64,000 bases of DNA, from assembly GCF_000255115.2 (NCBI RefSeq), contig NC_018068.1:3133977-3197976 (forward strand). Direction: 5' to 3'. The translations under genes were made by a program, and so were the position numbers. The stretch is from Desulfosporosinus acidiphilus SJ4 (lineage in GTDB: Bacteria; Bacillota; Desulfitobacteriia; Desulfitobacteriales; Desulfitobacteriaceae). Below the pieces are notes generated by a model. The model was given only the letters and a program-made list of their open reading frames with translations, made no database searches and was not told the DNA's origin. Below are positions 9,012-17,650 of this stretch, one piece after another; the first letter of the stretch is position 1; each line of letters begins with the position of its first letter.

Positions 9012-9830
9012 TTATGCCAGTTCCATGCACATTTCATACTGTTGGGCGTGAGAGGGGATCCCATTCTGGTGAAGATAAGCAACGATATAATCTTCCGGTT
9101 GATTAAGAAGGGAAAATCCCTTCTTCAGAGTTGTTAAAATCGTTGAGATTATTTCCTCAGCACCCGTATTATTAGAACTCCATACATCGAGTATTGGCGC
9201 ATTCTTCTGTCTTACAATCAGAATCCCTGCGGTACCGGAAGAATTAATAAAAGCCTTGGCATTCCCATAGCGTTCTAAATAGTTTTGCCGACGCTGCCAA
9301 GCAGGATTAATAGATGCCTGCCGGCGGTTCTCAAAATACTCAGACATTAATAGTTGCTTAAAAGGCATGATCGTGGATGGTTTTGACGGAACAGTGATTC
9401 CGGAAGCAGTTCGGTAGATGTGAAGTTGACGTAGTTTCTTAAAGCCAACAGAACCATAAACCTTTTGAGCAGGATTTTGGACCATAACTTCCAAATATAA
9501 TCTTTTCAAACCAATACTTTCAGCTCGTTTTATCTGGGACTCCATTAACGGTTCAAAAAGCCCCCTACCCCTGTATTGAGGCTCAATACAAGTTCCTGCA
9601 ATCCAACCTTCAAAATTATCGACAGCTAATAAAGAAAACCCTACAACATGATCATGTGAATAAAGAGCAATAGAATTTGCCAGGTCAACCTTACCTAAAC
9701 CCAGCCAAAATTTCATCTGTTCATAACTATAAGTCATATCATAGTAGTATCCTTGCCAACAGCGATTCCAGATTTCCACCATTTCAGACAATTGAATCTT
9801 TGCTAAGGTAATTATTTTTAGAGATTCCAT
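9012..9830 (-). CDS. GNAT-family N-acetyltransferase
   Basis: A 272-residue protein with one GNAT fold in the first 150 residues. The acetyl-CoA loop is seen as EPQYRGRGLFEPLM (Q/R-x-x-G-x-G/A type), followed by YLEVMVQNPAQKVYGSVGFKK, the usual beta5-alpha region. The C-terminal 120 residues are not recognisable and may be a second, degenerate GNAT fold. Acceptor substrate unknown. Transcribed divergently from the aminopeptidase gene. Confidence 0.8.
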   Translation of the reverse strand: MESLKIITLAKIQLSEMVEIWNRCWQGYYYDMTYSYEQMKFWLGLGKVDLANSIALYSHDHVVGFSLLAVDNFEGWIAGTCIEPQYRGRGLFEPLMESQIKRAESIGLKRLYLEVMVQNPAQKVYGSVGFKKLRQLHIYRTASGITVPSKPSTIMPFKQLLMSEYFENRRQASINPAWQRRQNYLERYGNAKAFINSSGTAGILIVRQKNAPILDVWSSNNTGAEEIISTILTTLKKGFSLLNQPEDYIVAYLHQNGIPSHAQQYEMCMELA

Positions 9831-10003
9831 AATTCAAAACTCGCCTTTACTTATCTTACTCTAACCGCATCTTGTTTCAGCGTAAAACTTAACTAATTAT
9901 TCTTTAATAAATTGATTTCGGTGAATAAGCTGATATTATAGTTAATGGTAATATTTGTTTCGCAAAATAGCAACTATTTCAGCATAGAAAGGCGGTCCTC
10001 ACC

Positions 10004-11326
10004 ATGCTAAGATCGATAATTACAGAGGAAGAGGTTCAATTTGCCAGCGAACTTCTAAAGTTCGTTGAGGAAAGCCCCTCTTCTTTTCATACCGTAGAAA
10101 GTATAAAAAAATTATTATTGCCATCCGGCTTCCAAAGCTTAAATCTCTCGGAAAAGTGGTCACTCATCCCTGGCGGAAAATATTTTGTCACTCAAAACAA
10201 CTCGGCAATCATAGCCTTTATAATTGGTTCGGGAGAACCGGAGGACGATGGTTTTCACTTAATTGGAACACACACAGATAGTCCGACGTTTCGAATTAAA
10301 CCATTACCCGAAATGTCAACTGAAGGATATATAAAACTTAATGTTGAAACCTATGGAGGTCCGATTCTTAATACCTGGTTAGATCGTCCTCTTTCTTTAG
10401 CCGGTCGAGTCATCTTACGGGGACCTTCAGCATTTTCCCCTCAAATTAAATTATACTGCAGTGAAGACCCTTTGCTCATTATTCCTAATATAGCCATCCA
10501 TTTGAATAAAAAAGTAAACGAAGGTGTTGAATTAAACAGACAAAAAGACCTTCTTCCTTTGTTATCTCAAATCCAAGAGAATTTGCAAAAAGAAGGAGCA
10601 CTTATTGAACATTTGGCAGATCATTTCCAATGTCTCCAGAAAGATATTTTAGATTTTGACCTTTTCCTTTATGATAAACAACCCGGGTGCTTTGTAGGTT
10701 TGCAGCAGGAATATATTTCCTGCGGGCGATTGGACGATTTAGCAATGGTCCATGCCGGCACTTCGGCCTTACTTAACGCTAAACCAGCCTTAGCAACTCA
10801 AGTTTTAGCCTGTTTCGATAATGAGGAATGCGGCAGCACATCAAAACAAGGTGCAAATTCACCTCTTTTATCTCATGTTCTTGAGCGAATTCTAATCGCC
10901 CAGAAAAAAGGCCGGGAAGACTATTTCCGAGCCTTAGCTCAATCATTTTTTATATCCGCAGATATGGCTCACGCCCTTCATCCCAATGCAGGGGAAAAAC
11001 ATGACCCAAGCCACCATCCTCTTCTCAATAAAGGCCCGGTCATAAAATACAGCGCTAATCAGAGCTACACTACGGACGCTGAGTCGGCAGCTATTTTTTC
11101 CTCCCTCTGCCGGAGTATAGGTATTCCTGTCCAAAAATTTGTTAATCGATCTGATGAGCGGGGAGGTTCAACCATTGGCCCCATCATAAACACCCATCTT
11201 AATCTTCGGTCTGTGGATATTGGAAACCCAATCTTGGCCATGCATTCTATACGGGAACTTGGGGGAGTTAAAGACCATTTAGCAATAAAAAATGTCTTTG
11301 CCCAATTTTATGAGCGCCACGAATAA
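10004..11326 (+). CDS. M18-family aminopeptidase
   Basis: A 440-residue zinc exopeptidase that removes N-terminal (often acidic) residues from peptides. Metal ligands of the family are visible: GTHTDSP near 90, CFDNEECGS near 270, SADMAHALHPN near 320 and a C-terminal AMHSIRELGG with histidine near 407. Length is normal for M18 enzymes. The ATG follows AAAGGCGGT. Cytoplasmic and probably monocistronic. Confidence 0.9.
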   Translation: MLRSIITEEEVQFASELLKFVEESPSSFHTVESIKKLLLPSGFQSLNLSEKWSLIPGGKYFVTQNNSAIIAFIIGSGEPEDDGFHLIGTHTDSPTFRIKPLPEMSTEGYIKLNVETYGGPILNTWLDRPLSLAGRVILRGPSAFSPQIKLYCSEDPLLIIPNIAIHLNKKVNEGVELNRQKDLLPLLSQIQENLQKEGALIEHLADHFQCLQKDILDFDLFLYDKQPGCFVGLQQEYISCGRLDDLAMVHAGTSALLNAKPALATQVLACFDNEECGSTSKQGANSPLLSHVLERILIAQKKGREDYFRALAQSFFISADMAHALHPNAGEKHDPSHHPLLNKGPVIKYSANQSYTTDAESAAIFSSLCRSIGIPVQKFVNRSDERGGSTIGPIINTHLNLRSVDIGNPILAMHSIRELGGVKDHLAIKNVFAQFYERHE

Positions 11327-11365
11327 TCATTGAGTATTAAAGCATTGTTCGAAATCCCTAATTGT

Positions 11366-11605
11366 TTATGGAAAGAGAAACGAAAGGTTTCTTTGTAAAA
11401 AGTCCCGAGCATGATCTGTATGAACAGCCATAACCTGCTCCATAGTTGGACTTATGGGAATGAAAACAGCAACGACTTGATCAAAATCATAAATCTTATC
11501 TCCCGTGGACTGACAAATTAGGTATCCCTTTAAATTAAATAAATCCTCCAATCTTTGTAACCCTAAAATACGCTCTGGTATAATCTCGCAGTGGCACTCT
11601 TCCAC
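11366..11605 (-). CDS. Hypothetical protein, 79 residues
   Basis: Start is GTG at 11605, 7 nt after AGGAGG. The N-terminus MEECHCEI has two cysteines and a histidine, and the rest is a mixed alpha/beta small domain without membrane segment. I do not recognise the family. It converges with the aminopeptidase gene. Confidence 0.6.
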   Translation of the reverse strand: MEECHCEIIPERILGLQRLEDLFNLKGYLICQSTGDKIYDFDQVVAVFIPISPTMEQVMAVHTDHARDFLQRNLSFLFP

Positions 11606-11662
11606 TTCATCCCTCCTACCCGATAACGTTAATAGGCTAAATATTATGCTATTTAGTTAACT

Positions 11663-11713
11663 TTAAGTCTAATAATTAAATTAAATCTAATAATTAATTT
11701 AAGTCTAATAATT
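11663..11713. repeat. Three tandem AT-rich 15-bp repeats, 18-bp period
   Basis: TTAAGTCTAATAATT (11663), TTAAATCTAATAATT (11681) and TTAAGTCTAATAATT (11699) recur every 18 nt. They lie between the divergent 79-residue ORF and the zinc-ribbon gene, upstream of the promoter at 11811, as a possible protein-binding array. Confidence 0.6.
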
Positions 11714-11810
11714 TATGTCACTATATTATATTTGGGATATTTTTCAATAAATATCCCCGAGTGTTAATATCCAAATATTGATAAATTTTTTTATTTTTGG
11801 TTGTTGCTAA

Positions 11811-11839
11811 TTGACTATTAATAATTCTTTGACTATAAT
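11811..11839 (+). promoter_or_regulatory. SigA promoter of the zinc-ribbon gene
   Basis: TTGACT, 17-nt spacer, TATAAT. It leaves a transcribed leader of about 110 nt before the ATG at 11955. Confidence 0.75.
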
Positions 11840-11895
11840 AAAATTGCTCGAAGAACTTGTGGAATTTGCACAGACCTTCTCGAATGCCTCAGGCT

Positions 11896-11922
11896 ATGGG
11901 AAGAACTTTCTGAACTTCCCAT
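11896..11922 (+). promoter_or_regulatory. Leader hairpin before zinc-ribbon gene
   Basis: ATGGGAAG / CTTCCCAT stem, 11-nt loop, in the 5' leader; followed by GCGGG and the GGAGG ribosome site. It may be a leader control element; no known riboswitch is recognised. Confidence 0.4.
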
Positions 11923-11954
11923 GTTGCGGGTAATAATAATTCGGAGGTTTTTTT

Positions 11955-12260
11955 ATGTTTAACGACAAAATCTTAACTTGTAAAGAATGTGGTCGGGATT
12001 TCGAATTTACCGCTTCTGAGCAAGAGTTCTACGCTGAGAAAGGATTTACAAACGAGCCTGGCCGTTGTCCGGAATGCCGAGCCGCCAGAAAAGCCCAAAC
12101 CAGGAAAAACGGCAATGGGTTTTCCAGACAACCTAGGGAAATGTTCTCTGCAATTTGTGCAACCTGTGGAAAAGAAACAACGGTTCCATTTCAGCCATCC
12201 GGCGACAAACCCGTATATTGCCGGGATTGCTACCAGCAACGTTCTCGCAGCAGTTGGTAG
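11955..12260 (+). CDS. Zinc-ribbon protein
   Basis: A 101-residue protein with two pairs of CxxC. The first half (LTCKECGRDFEFT... then CPECRAARKA) matches the small zinc-ribbon family seen in many Firmicutes, where CxxC pairs frame an EFYAEKGF segment. The second half has CATCGK and CRDCYQQ, a second ribbon. A basic glycine/arginine linker joins them, which suggests nucleic-acid or ribosome contact, but the role is unknown. The ATG has a TCGGAGG site. Confidence 0.8.
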   Translation: MFNDKILTCKECGRDFEFTASEQEFYAEKGFTNEPGRCPECRAARKAQTRKNGNGFSRQPREMFSAICATCGKETTVPFQPSGDKPVYCRDCYQQRSRSSW

Positions 12261-12333
12261 TTCCGGCGCGTAATAATGCCTTAATTCCCCATTTATCAGT
12301 AATACTGCTAAGGGGCATGAAGATCTGATAGTA

Positions 12334-12373
12334 AAAAAACCTTTCTAAGATAATTATCTTAGAAAGGTTTTTT
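12334..12373. terminator. Bidirectional terminator
   Basis: Near-perfect palindrome AAAAAACCTTTCTAAGATAA mirrored by its complement, ending in T6 on both strands. It serves the converging zinc-ribbon and nitrilase-family genes. Confidence 0.9.
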
Positions 12374-12459
12374 AATGGGTTAACATATTTATAATAAACC
12401 ATCATTGTCGATAACTTGGAGCGAATATTGGATAGAAAGCTTGACCATCAGTGAATAAA

Positions 12460-13317
12460 TTACCGACTCGGTCTTTGAACATCAAGTTCAATTAACTCGC
12501 GGTAGAGCTCCTTACGCCTGTCTGCGAGAAAGAAACTGTCCCTCATTGAAGTGCGATCAAATTGACGAATCTTGTTAATTCGCTCAGCAGATAAATCAGC
12601 CCAGAAAACTCCTTCTCCGGAAATTTCGGATTGAGTTATTACTTCCCCTTTAGGGCCAATGGTCAAAGTTCCGCCGCTGAACTCTTTCGATTTTCCGTCA
12701 CTCCCAATAAGGTTACAAGCTCCCAGATAGACCGAATTATCGTAAGCTCTTGCTCCCAGATATCTTAACCAAATTTCTCTACGATCACCTGCTACCACAG
12801 GAGAGGCATGAGGGGCAAAAATAAGTTCCGCACCTTTTAAAGAATAGATAGCTGCCATTTCCGGAAAATGCCAGTCCCAGCATATTCCAACAGCAAATGT
12901 TGTTCCATGAGCATTGAACACAGGAAATTGATCACCTGGCGTAAAATAATCCAACTCACTTCTTCCTAAATGCACTTTTCTGTACACCATATCCTCTATT
13001 CCAGGAGACAATACAGCTTGAGAAATATACGGCTTTGCAACCTTTCTGTCGTGCTCGACAAGTCCAACAAGTAACGTAATTCCAAGATCTTCGGCACACT
13101 CTCTCAAACGCTTCATTGCAGAAGAAGTAAATGGTTCCCCTATTTCAGCAGCATCACGTGGTGAATATCCATCTAAAGCACATTCGGGAAAACACAAAAA
13201 GGAAATCTTCTCCTTACAGGCCACTTGTGCAAGATGAGTGATTCTCATGAAATTAGCTTCTCTTTCTCCAATATGAGATTCCATCTGAACCAAACCTATA
13301 CGGCAGTCCTGTTTCAT
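12460..13317 (-). CDS. Nitrilase-superfamily carbon-nitrogen hydrolase
   Basis: A 285-residue amidase/nitrilase-fold enzyme that hydrolyses a C-N bond. The catalytic triad is visible: Glu in FLCFPECALDGYS (near 45), Lys in VYRKVHLG (near 114) and Cys in AVGICWDWHFPE (near 147). The substrate is not readable; small linear amides or N-carbamoyl compounds are usual. The gene follows the LysR regulator at 13366 by 48 nt on the same strand, so the pair may be one unit, with the regulator upstream. Confidence 0.88.
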   Translation of the reverse strand: MKQDCRIGLVQMESHIGEREANFMRITHLAQVACKEKISFLCFPECALDGYSPRDAAEIGEPFTSSAMKRLRECAEDLGITLLVGLVEHDRKVAKPYISQAVLSPGIEDMVYRKVHLGRSELDYFTPGDQFPVFNAHGTTFAVGICWDWHFPEMAAIYSLKGAELIFAPHASPVVAGDRREIWLRYLGARAYDNSVYLGACNLIGSDGKSKEFSGGTLTIGPKGEVITQSEISGEGVFWADLSAERINKIRQFDRTSMRDSFFLADRRKELYRELIELDVQRPSR

Positions 13318-13365
13318 ATTATTCCCTCGTTCTTCAAACTCGTATCATAGATCGATAACAAAAAC

Positions 13366-14319
13366 TTATTCGATACTATCCAATTCATTATAGTCTTTAC
13401 TTAAAATATTGGACAGCAATCTATGATCATGAAGTAAATCAATTAATAAGCGCTCGTCTTTACTTTGAGCAGACTGGGCATTTGGCTGAGCATTGGTCAG
13501 GATGCTAAGAGGCCTATAAACCGGAGCATCCTGAATCTTTAACGATTTAAAGATTTTTTGATCACATTCTCGCCGTACAGTAAGTGAGGAAATAATCGTT
13601 ATTCCTAACCCTGCTGCCACAACTTCTTTGATTGCCTGAGTACTTCCCAACTCCATACTGATATTTAATTGCTCAGGTTCAAGTCCTCGCTCCTTAAGGG
13701 CCATCTCCATAACCTTTCTCGTCCCGGAACCATCTTCACGAGTAACTAAGCGTTCGTGAGGCAATTCAGCTAAGGTTATACTTTCTCTGGATGCCCAGGG
13801 ATGAAAATACGGTAGGACAACCACTAATTCGTCTTCCCAAAATTTCTCAACATTAAGATCTTTATGACGTGGGACTGGGCCCTCAATTAAGCCGATATGA
13901 ATTTTCTTCTCCAGAACATCTTGCGATATAGAATCGGTATTGGCAATTTTAACTTTAAAATCCACATCCGGATGATTTCTATATAAATATGCCAGAATAT
14001 TAGGAAGAATATATTCACCTATTGTCAGCGTTGCACCCAAATAAATTAAGCCCCTGCGACCTTTTGACAAGGCACTGATCTGTTCCTTAGCATTCATAAG
14101 GATATCCAGAACACTGCGTACATGAGTATAAAAAATTTCCCCCTCTTTTGTTAAGGTTACCCCTTTATTGGTCCGATCAAAAAAACGAGCGCCATATTGA
14201 TTCTCCAGGTTTTGGATCTGCAAACTTATACTAGATTGGCTCATATGGAGTTTCTTCGCAGAGAGCGTAATATTTTTAGTTTCCGCCACTTCTTTAAAAA
14301 CAAGAAAGTGTTGTTCCAT
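13366..14319 (-). CDS. LysR-family transcriptional regulator
   Basis: A 317-residue regulator. The winged HTH is at the N-terminus (FLVFKEVAETKNITLSAKKL, then SQSSISLQIQNLENQYGARFFDR) and an effector-binding domain fills residues 90-300. The frame is open to 14352, but an AGGAGGGAG ribosome site lies inside that extension and points to the ATG at 14319 (MEQHFLVF). It resembles the CysB/CysL-like group in general layout only. It sits between the nitrilase gene and dsrN and could respond to a nitrogen or sulfur metabolite; the ligand is unknown. Confidence 0.9.
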   Translation of the reverse strand: MEQHFLVFKEVAETKNITLSAKKLHMSQSSISLQIQNLENQYGARFFDRTNKGVTLTKEGEIFYTHVRSVLDILMNAKEQISALSKGRRGLIYLGATLTIGEYILPNILAYLYRNHPDVDFKVKIANTDSISQDVLEKKIHIGLIEGPVPRHKDLNVEKFWEDELVVVLPYFHPWASRESITLAELPHERLVTREDGSGTRKVMEMALKERGLEPEQLNISMELGSTQAIKEVVAAGLGITIISSLTVRRECDQKIFKSLKIQDAPVYRPLSILTNAQPNAQSAQSKDERLLIDLLHDHRLLSNILSKDYNELDSIE

Positions 14320-14403
14320 GATGGTATGTCTCCCTCCTAGATTTATATCCATAAATAGTCTTGCTAAGGTTTTAATTAGGGTTATTCATAAATTTAATCA
14401 GTT

Positions 14404-14429
14404 TGGTATCGTATATCTTTATAATACCA
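14404..14429. promoter_or_regulatory. Inverted repeat upstream of LysR gene
   Basis: TGGTAT / ATACCA with a 14-nt AT-rich centre, about 90 nt before the LysR start. A dyad of this kind is usual for LysR autoregulation. The gap 14320-14654 holds this, the hairpin at 14494 and no gene. Confidence 0.4.
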
Positions 14430-14493
14430 TTAGCAGAAAGATTATTCCAGACGAGCCAACCTTCTTTTCGTAATATAATCTTGAAAATTTAAG

Positions 14494-14521
14494 AACTCCG
14501 CATTTCATTGCTTGCGGAGTT
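14494..14521. terminator. Hairpin downstream of dsrN
   Basis: AACTCCGCA / TGCGGAGTT stem, 134 nt after the dsrN stop. The T-rich flank is weak on the minus strand (TTCTTAAATTTT). Confidence 0.55.
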
Positions 14522-14654
14522 ATATAATAAATCTAATTTAATCAATCAAGGTAGTTCTGAAAAAAATGAATTAATCATTTCTTATGAGCAGCTAATTGGT
14601 TAGTCTTAGAATCGGACTCGCACATTAAAGGAGTATTAAAGGACCGATTATAAA

Positions 14655-16136
14655 TTAATTCTGACCTGCTACCTTTTCAATAGATAGCCATTTCTTTTGT
14701 TTATATAGCAAGGCAAGTTCAACCATACGCTCAGCCCACGCCGGACAGCCTATGGCGTGAAGGTGATTATAAGAAGCAAATACATTCTTATAACAAATCC
14801 CATCACTTTGCCCGTCAATTCCATGTCCACGTTTAACTTGAAAACCAAATTCTATCTCAGACGGCAAGTTAATAATTCGAGAATTGTGGAATTCATGTCC
14901 CTTAACTTCCGTATCTTGATCAAACCAAGGTTGCGCTTGGCTTACCTTCATTAGTGTATATCCATGGCCTTGAGGTTTTCGTTCCATTTGTGTGTCAAAA
15001 GGGAGTAATCCCACCATATTATAACATTGATCTGAGGTTCGTATGGTACGGCCTAAATACATTAATCCACCGCATTCGGCATAAATAGGGAGTCCCTTTT
15101 CGGCGCAGCCCTTAATCTCTTCCCTGATTGATTGATTTTTTTCAAGTTCTGCTGCGAAAACTTCAGGGAAGCCTCCTCCAATATATAGGGCATCCAGATC
15201 ACTTGGCAGCTTATCATCAGAGAGTGCCTTTATTGTGACAAGTTCAGCACCTTGACGCTGCAAGGCCTCAATATTTTCCGGATAATAAAAACTAAAAGCA
15301 GCATCTCGAATAATACCAATTTTAGGTGCATTACTTCTAACTTTAGGAACCTCGCTTTGATTAACTTTAAAATAATCTGATATATTCGGGATTTCCGGTG
15401 CACTTTGAGCTAATTTCAGAACAAGATCAAGATCGACGTGTTTTATGATAATTTCAGCAAAGTAGTCCAATAATTGATTTGTTTCATGGATCTCTCCGCT
15501 GGTAATTAAGCCAAGGTGCCGATCAGGAATGGTTAAATTAAGATCCTTAGGTATTGCCCCAACCACTGGGACCTTACAAAATTCTTCAATGGATTCACGA
15601 GCAACTTTCTCATGGCGGTTTCTGGCAACTTTGTTTAGAACAACACCAAGGATTTGAACATCAGGATCAAAATGCTGATACCCCATGACCATTGCAGCAA
15701 TACTTCGGGTCATACGAGTGGCGTCTACAACTAAAAGAACTGGGGTCCGAGTTATCTTAGCAATCTCTGCCGTTGAACTGCTTCCTTTCAGATCAGACCC
15801 ATCATATAAACCCATTGCACCTTCGATGACAGCAACATTCTTATCACGAGTATGACAAAAAACTGACTCACATAGTTCTTGCTGGGTCATAAAATAGGCA
15901 TCTAAATTCCGGCTTACAGTCCCAGCGGCAACAGTATGCCAGTTGGTATCAATGTAATCCGGACCTTTCTTAAATGGCTGAACTTTTATACCCTGACTGG
16001 ACAGAGCTCTCAACAAGCCTAAAGTGAAGGTGGTCTTACCACTTCTCCCTTGAGGCGCTCCAATAACTAAGCGTGGGACGTTATAGCTGTTTTCTTTAAT
16101 TTTTAAGGAAGAACCTTCTGACAATGTCAACATCAT
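14655..16136 (-). CDS. dsrN: DsrN: siroheme amidase (cobyrinate a,c-diamide synthase family)
   Basis: A glutamine-dependent amidotransferase of CbiA/CobB type. The N-terminal ATPase domain has the P-loop GAPQGRSGKTTF (near 28) and a VIEGAMGLYDG segment. The C-terminal class I glutaminase-like domain has the nucleophile Cys in IYAECGGLMYLG (near 330) and a late histidine. In sulfite reducers the family member linked to dsrAB amidates siroheme to the form found in DsrAB; that role is inferred from location. The frame opens at GTG 16142, but ATG 16136 has AAAGG at 6 nt and overlaps the stop of the 57-codon ORF (ATGA), so translation is likely coupled. Confidence 0.9.
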   Translation of the reverse strand: MMLTLSEGSSLKIKENSYNVPRLVIGAPQGRSGKTTFTLGLLRALSSQGIKVQPFKKGPDYIDTNWHTVAAGTVSRNLDAYFMTQQELCESVFCHTRDKNVAVIEGAMGLYDGSDLKGSSSTAEIAKITRTPVLLVVDATRMTRSIAAMVMGYQHFDPDVQILGVVLNKVARNRHEKVARESIEEFCKVPVVGAIPKDLNLTIPDRHLGLITSGEIHETNQLLDYFAEIIIKHVDLDLVLKLAQSAPEIPNISDYFKVNQSEVPKVRSNAPKIGIIRDAAFSFYYPENIEALQRQGAELVTIKALSDDKLPSDLDALYIGGGFPEVFAAELEKNQSIREEIKGCAEKGLPIYAECGGLMYLGRTIRTSDQCYNMVGLLPFDTQMERKPQGHGYTLMKVSQAQPWFDQDTEVKGHEFHNSRIINLPSEIEFGFQVKRGHGIDGQSDGICYKNVFASYNHLHAIGCPAWAERMVELALLYKQKKWLSIEKVAGQN

Positions 16137-16306
16137 CCACACCTTTCTTGGAACAATGATTCAAGGCTTGCGAAGTAAGAAGAAAATTGACCACCCGCCC
16201 CTCGTTCCCGAGTATGCTTGATCGAATAATCAGCAGAAACAGGATCAAGAGGCAGGATGGTCAACGGACTAATCTGATATTCTAACGATAAGATCTTGTC
16301 GATCAA
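16133..16306 (-). CDS. Small ORF bridging dsrD and dsrN, 57 residues
   Basis: An uninterrupted frame fills the whole gap between dsrD and dsrN. It begins with TTG three bases after the dsrD stop and ends in a TGA that overlaps the dsrN ATG (ATGA). The product starts MIDKILSLEYQISP, continues with PLDPVSADYSIKHTRERGAG and ends ESLFQERCG. It has one cysteine near the end and no membrane segment. No clear ribosome site precedes the TTG, so coupling to dsrD translation would be needed; a later TTG at 16264 is another possible start. I do not recognise the family. Position and exact packing support a real gene. Confidence 0.55.
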   Translation of the reverse strand: MIDKILSLEYQISPLTILPLDPVSADYSIKHTRERGAGGQFSSYFASLESLFQERCG

Positions 16307-16309
16307 TCA

Positions 16310-16534
16310 TTATGAATTTGGTGTTTTTACCTTACCTTTTAAGCAAATAAAGGTCGTAGTAATATAGAGATATTCAACAAGGTCTTCTGCAGTAAGTTCT
16401 TTTACAGCGTCATCTACATCGCTCTTTTTCTCACCGATGGCTACTGCAACGTCTCTACTTTTAGCTTTGTCAACCTTTGCCAAGTACTCTAGAACTTTAG
16501 CTTTGATTTCGGGGTTCGCAGGTCCTCTTCCCAT
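16310..16534 (-). CDS. dsrD: DsrD, sulfite-reduction accessory protein
   Basis: A 74-residue winged-helix protein found next to dsrAB in reductive-type sulfite reducers. The family signature is visible in KAKVLEYLAKVDKAKSRDVA and the C-terminal LVEYLYITTTFICLKGK. It is reported to stimulate DsrAB rather than to bind DNA. The ATG follows AAGGGGG. It lies 24 nt after dsrB. Its presence marks the pathway as reductive (sulfite to sulfide), not oxidative. Confidence 0.95.
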   Translation of the reverse strand: MGRGPANPEIKAKVLEYLAKVDKAKSRDVAVAIGEKKSDVDDAVKELTAEDLVEYLYITTTFICLKGKVKTPNS

Positions 16535-16558
16535 TGGTCAGTACCCCCTTAAATTTTA

Positions 16559-17617
16559 TTAGAATTTAAATCCTGCTGCTGTACGGAACGTATCACGCGC
16601 AAAGATGTAATCATCAATGAGCATTTCCGAGAAAGGAAGTCCGCTTAAGCTGAAGAATTTCTCCCAACCAATACGCTCAATCCATTCACCCAGACGTTCA
16701 CCTTTGTTTGCATTCGCAATCCAAAGCTCGATGATACTGCGAATAGCTTCAGTAACTTCTGGCCAACGCGGCGGATTGTTAGGCAGGAACGGAATTACCA
16801 TGCGAGAAAAGCTCGGTGCCGTACGGGCATTAGAAACTTTACCACCGATGAGGATGGCAATACCGTCATTTCTCGGATCATAGATTTCCATAGCAGGAGA
16901 CATAGTATAGCAGTTACCGCAATACATGCATTTATCTTCATTAACGATAACGCTCTTATTCTTCGGATCTGGACGAATCGCACCAGTTGGGCAACTGGCG
17001 ACGAGTGACGGAATTTCGGTTGTTTTACGAAGCTTTTCATGGTCAATACGAGGAGGCGTACGGTGTACACCAACAATTCCAATATCACTGCAGTGTGTAG
17101 ATCCACACATGTTTAAGCAGCAAGCTAAGCCCATTTTTAATTTAGCAGGAAGTTTCATGGAATCGAAATACTCGTATAAGTCATCCATAACTGCTTTAAC
17201 TACGCCGGAAGCATCCGTTGCAGGTGTATGGCAGTGTACCCAACCTTGAGTATGAATGATGTTACTGATGGAAGCTCCTGTACCACCAACTGCATATCCT
17301 TGAGCATTTAAAGTCTCAAGCAAAGACTTAAGTTTTGCCTCATCAGACACTAAGAATTCAACATTGTTACGTGTTGTAAAACGAAGATGTCCATCGCAGT
17401 ATTGGTCAGCAAGATTACAAATATCACGAATGAAATCGATACTCACCAAACGCGGAGAACCAACACGCACACTGTAAAGAGCAGCGCCGCTCTCTGCAAC
17501 GTGTTTGAGTACACCCGGCTGTGGGATCTCATGATATTGCCATTTGCCGTAGTTTTCTAAGATTACTTGGGGAAGCATCTCTTTATAATTAGGAGGTCCT
17601 TGGTCTAACTTTGCCAT
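16559..17617 (-). CDS. dsrB: Dissimilatory sulfite reductase beta subunit
   Basis: A 352-residue siroheme/[4Fe-4S] subunit that, with DsrA, reduces sulfite using six electrons. The siroheme-cluster cysteines lie in [20 protein letters not shown] (near 165-185), and a ferredoxin insert has [13 protein letters not shown] (near 230) with an upstream SCPTGAI. N- and C-terminal ferrodoxin-like repeats flank these. Length is normal. The start has a GAGGTGG site. It follows dsrA by 33 nt in the fdx-dsrA-dsrB-dsrD-dsrN operon. Confidence 0.97.
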   Translation of the reverse strand: MAKLDQGPPNYKEMLPQVILENYGKWQYHEIPQPGVLKHVAESGAALYSVRVGSPRLVSIDFIRDICNLADQYCDGHLRFTTRNNVEFLVSDEAKLKSLLETLNAQGYAVGGTGASISNIIHTQGWVHCHTPATDASGVVKAVMDDLYEYFDSMKLPAKLKMGLACCLNMCGSTHCSDIGIVGVHRTPPRIDHEKLRKTTEIPSLVASCPTGAIRPDPKNKSVIVNEDKCMYCGNCYTMSPAMEIYDPRNDGIAILIGGKVSNARTAPSFSRMVIPFLPNNPPRWPEVTEAIRSIIELWIANANKGERLGEWIERIGWEKFFSLSGLPFSEMLIDDYIFARDTFRTAAGFKF

Positions 17618-17650
17618 GATTATCCACCTCTCGTAAGCTACTTATTTTTA

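Noticed and set aside
14655..16136. Gene as part of cobalamin synthesis
   Set aside because: The family also makes cobyrinate diamide, but no other cobalamin gene is nearby and it is packed onto dsrD, so the siroheme-amidase role is favoured.
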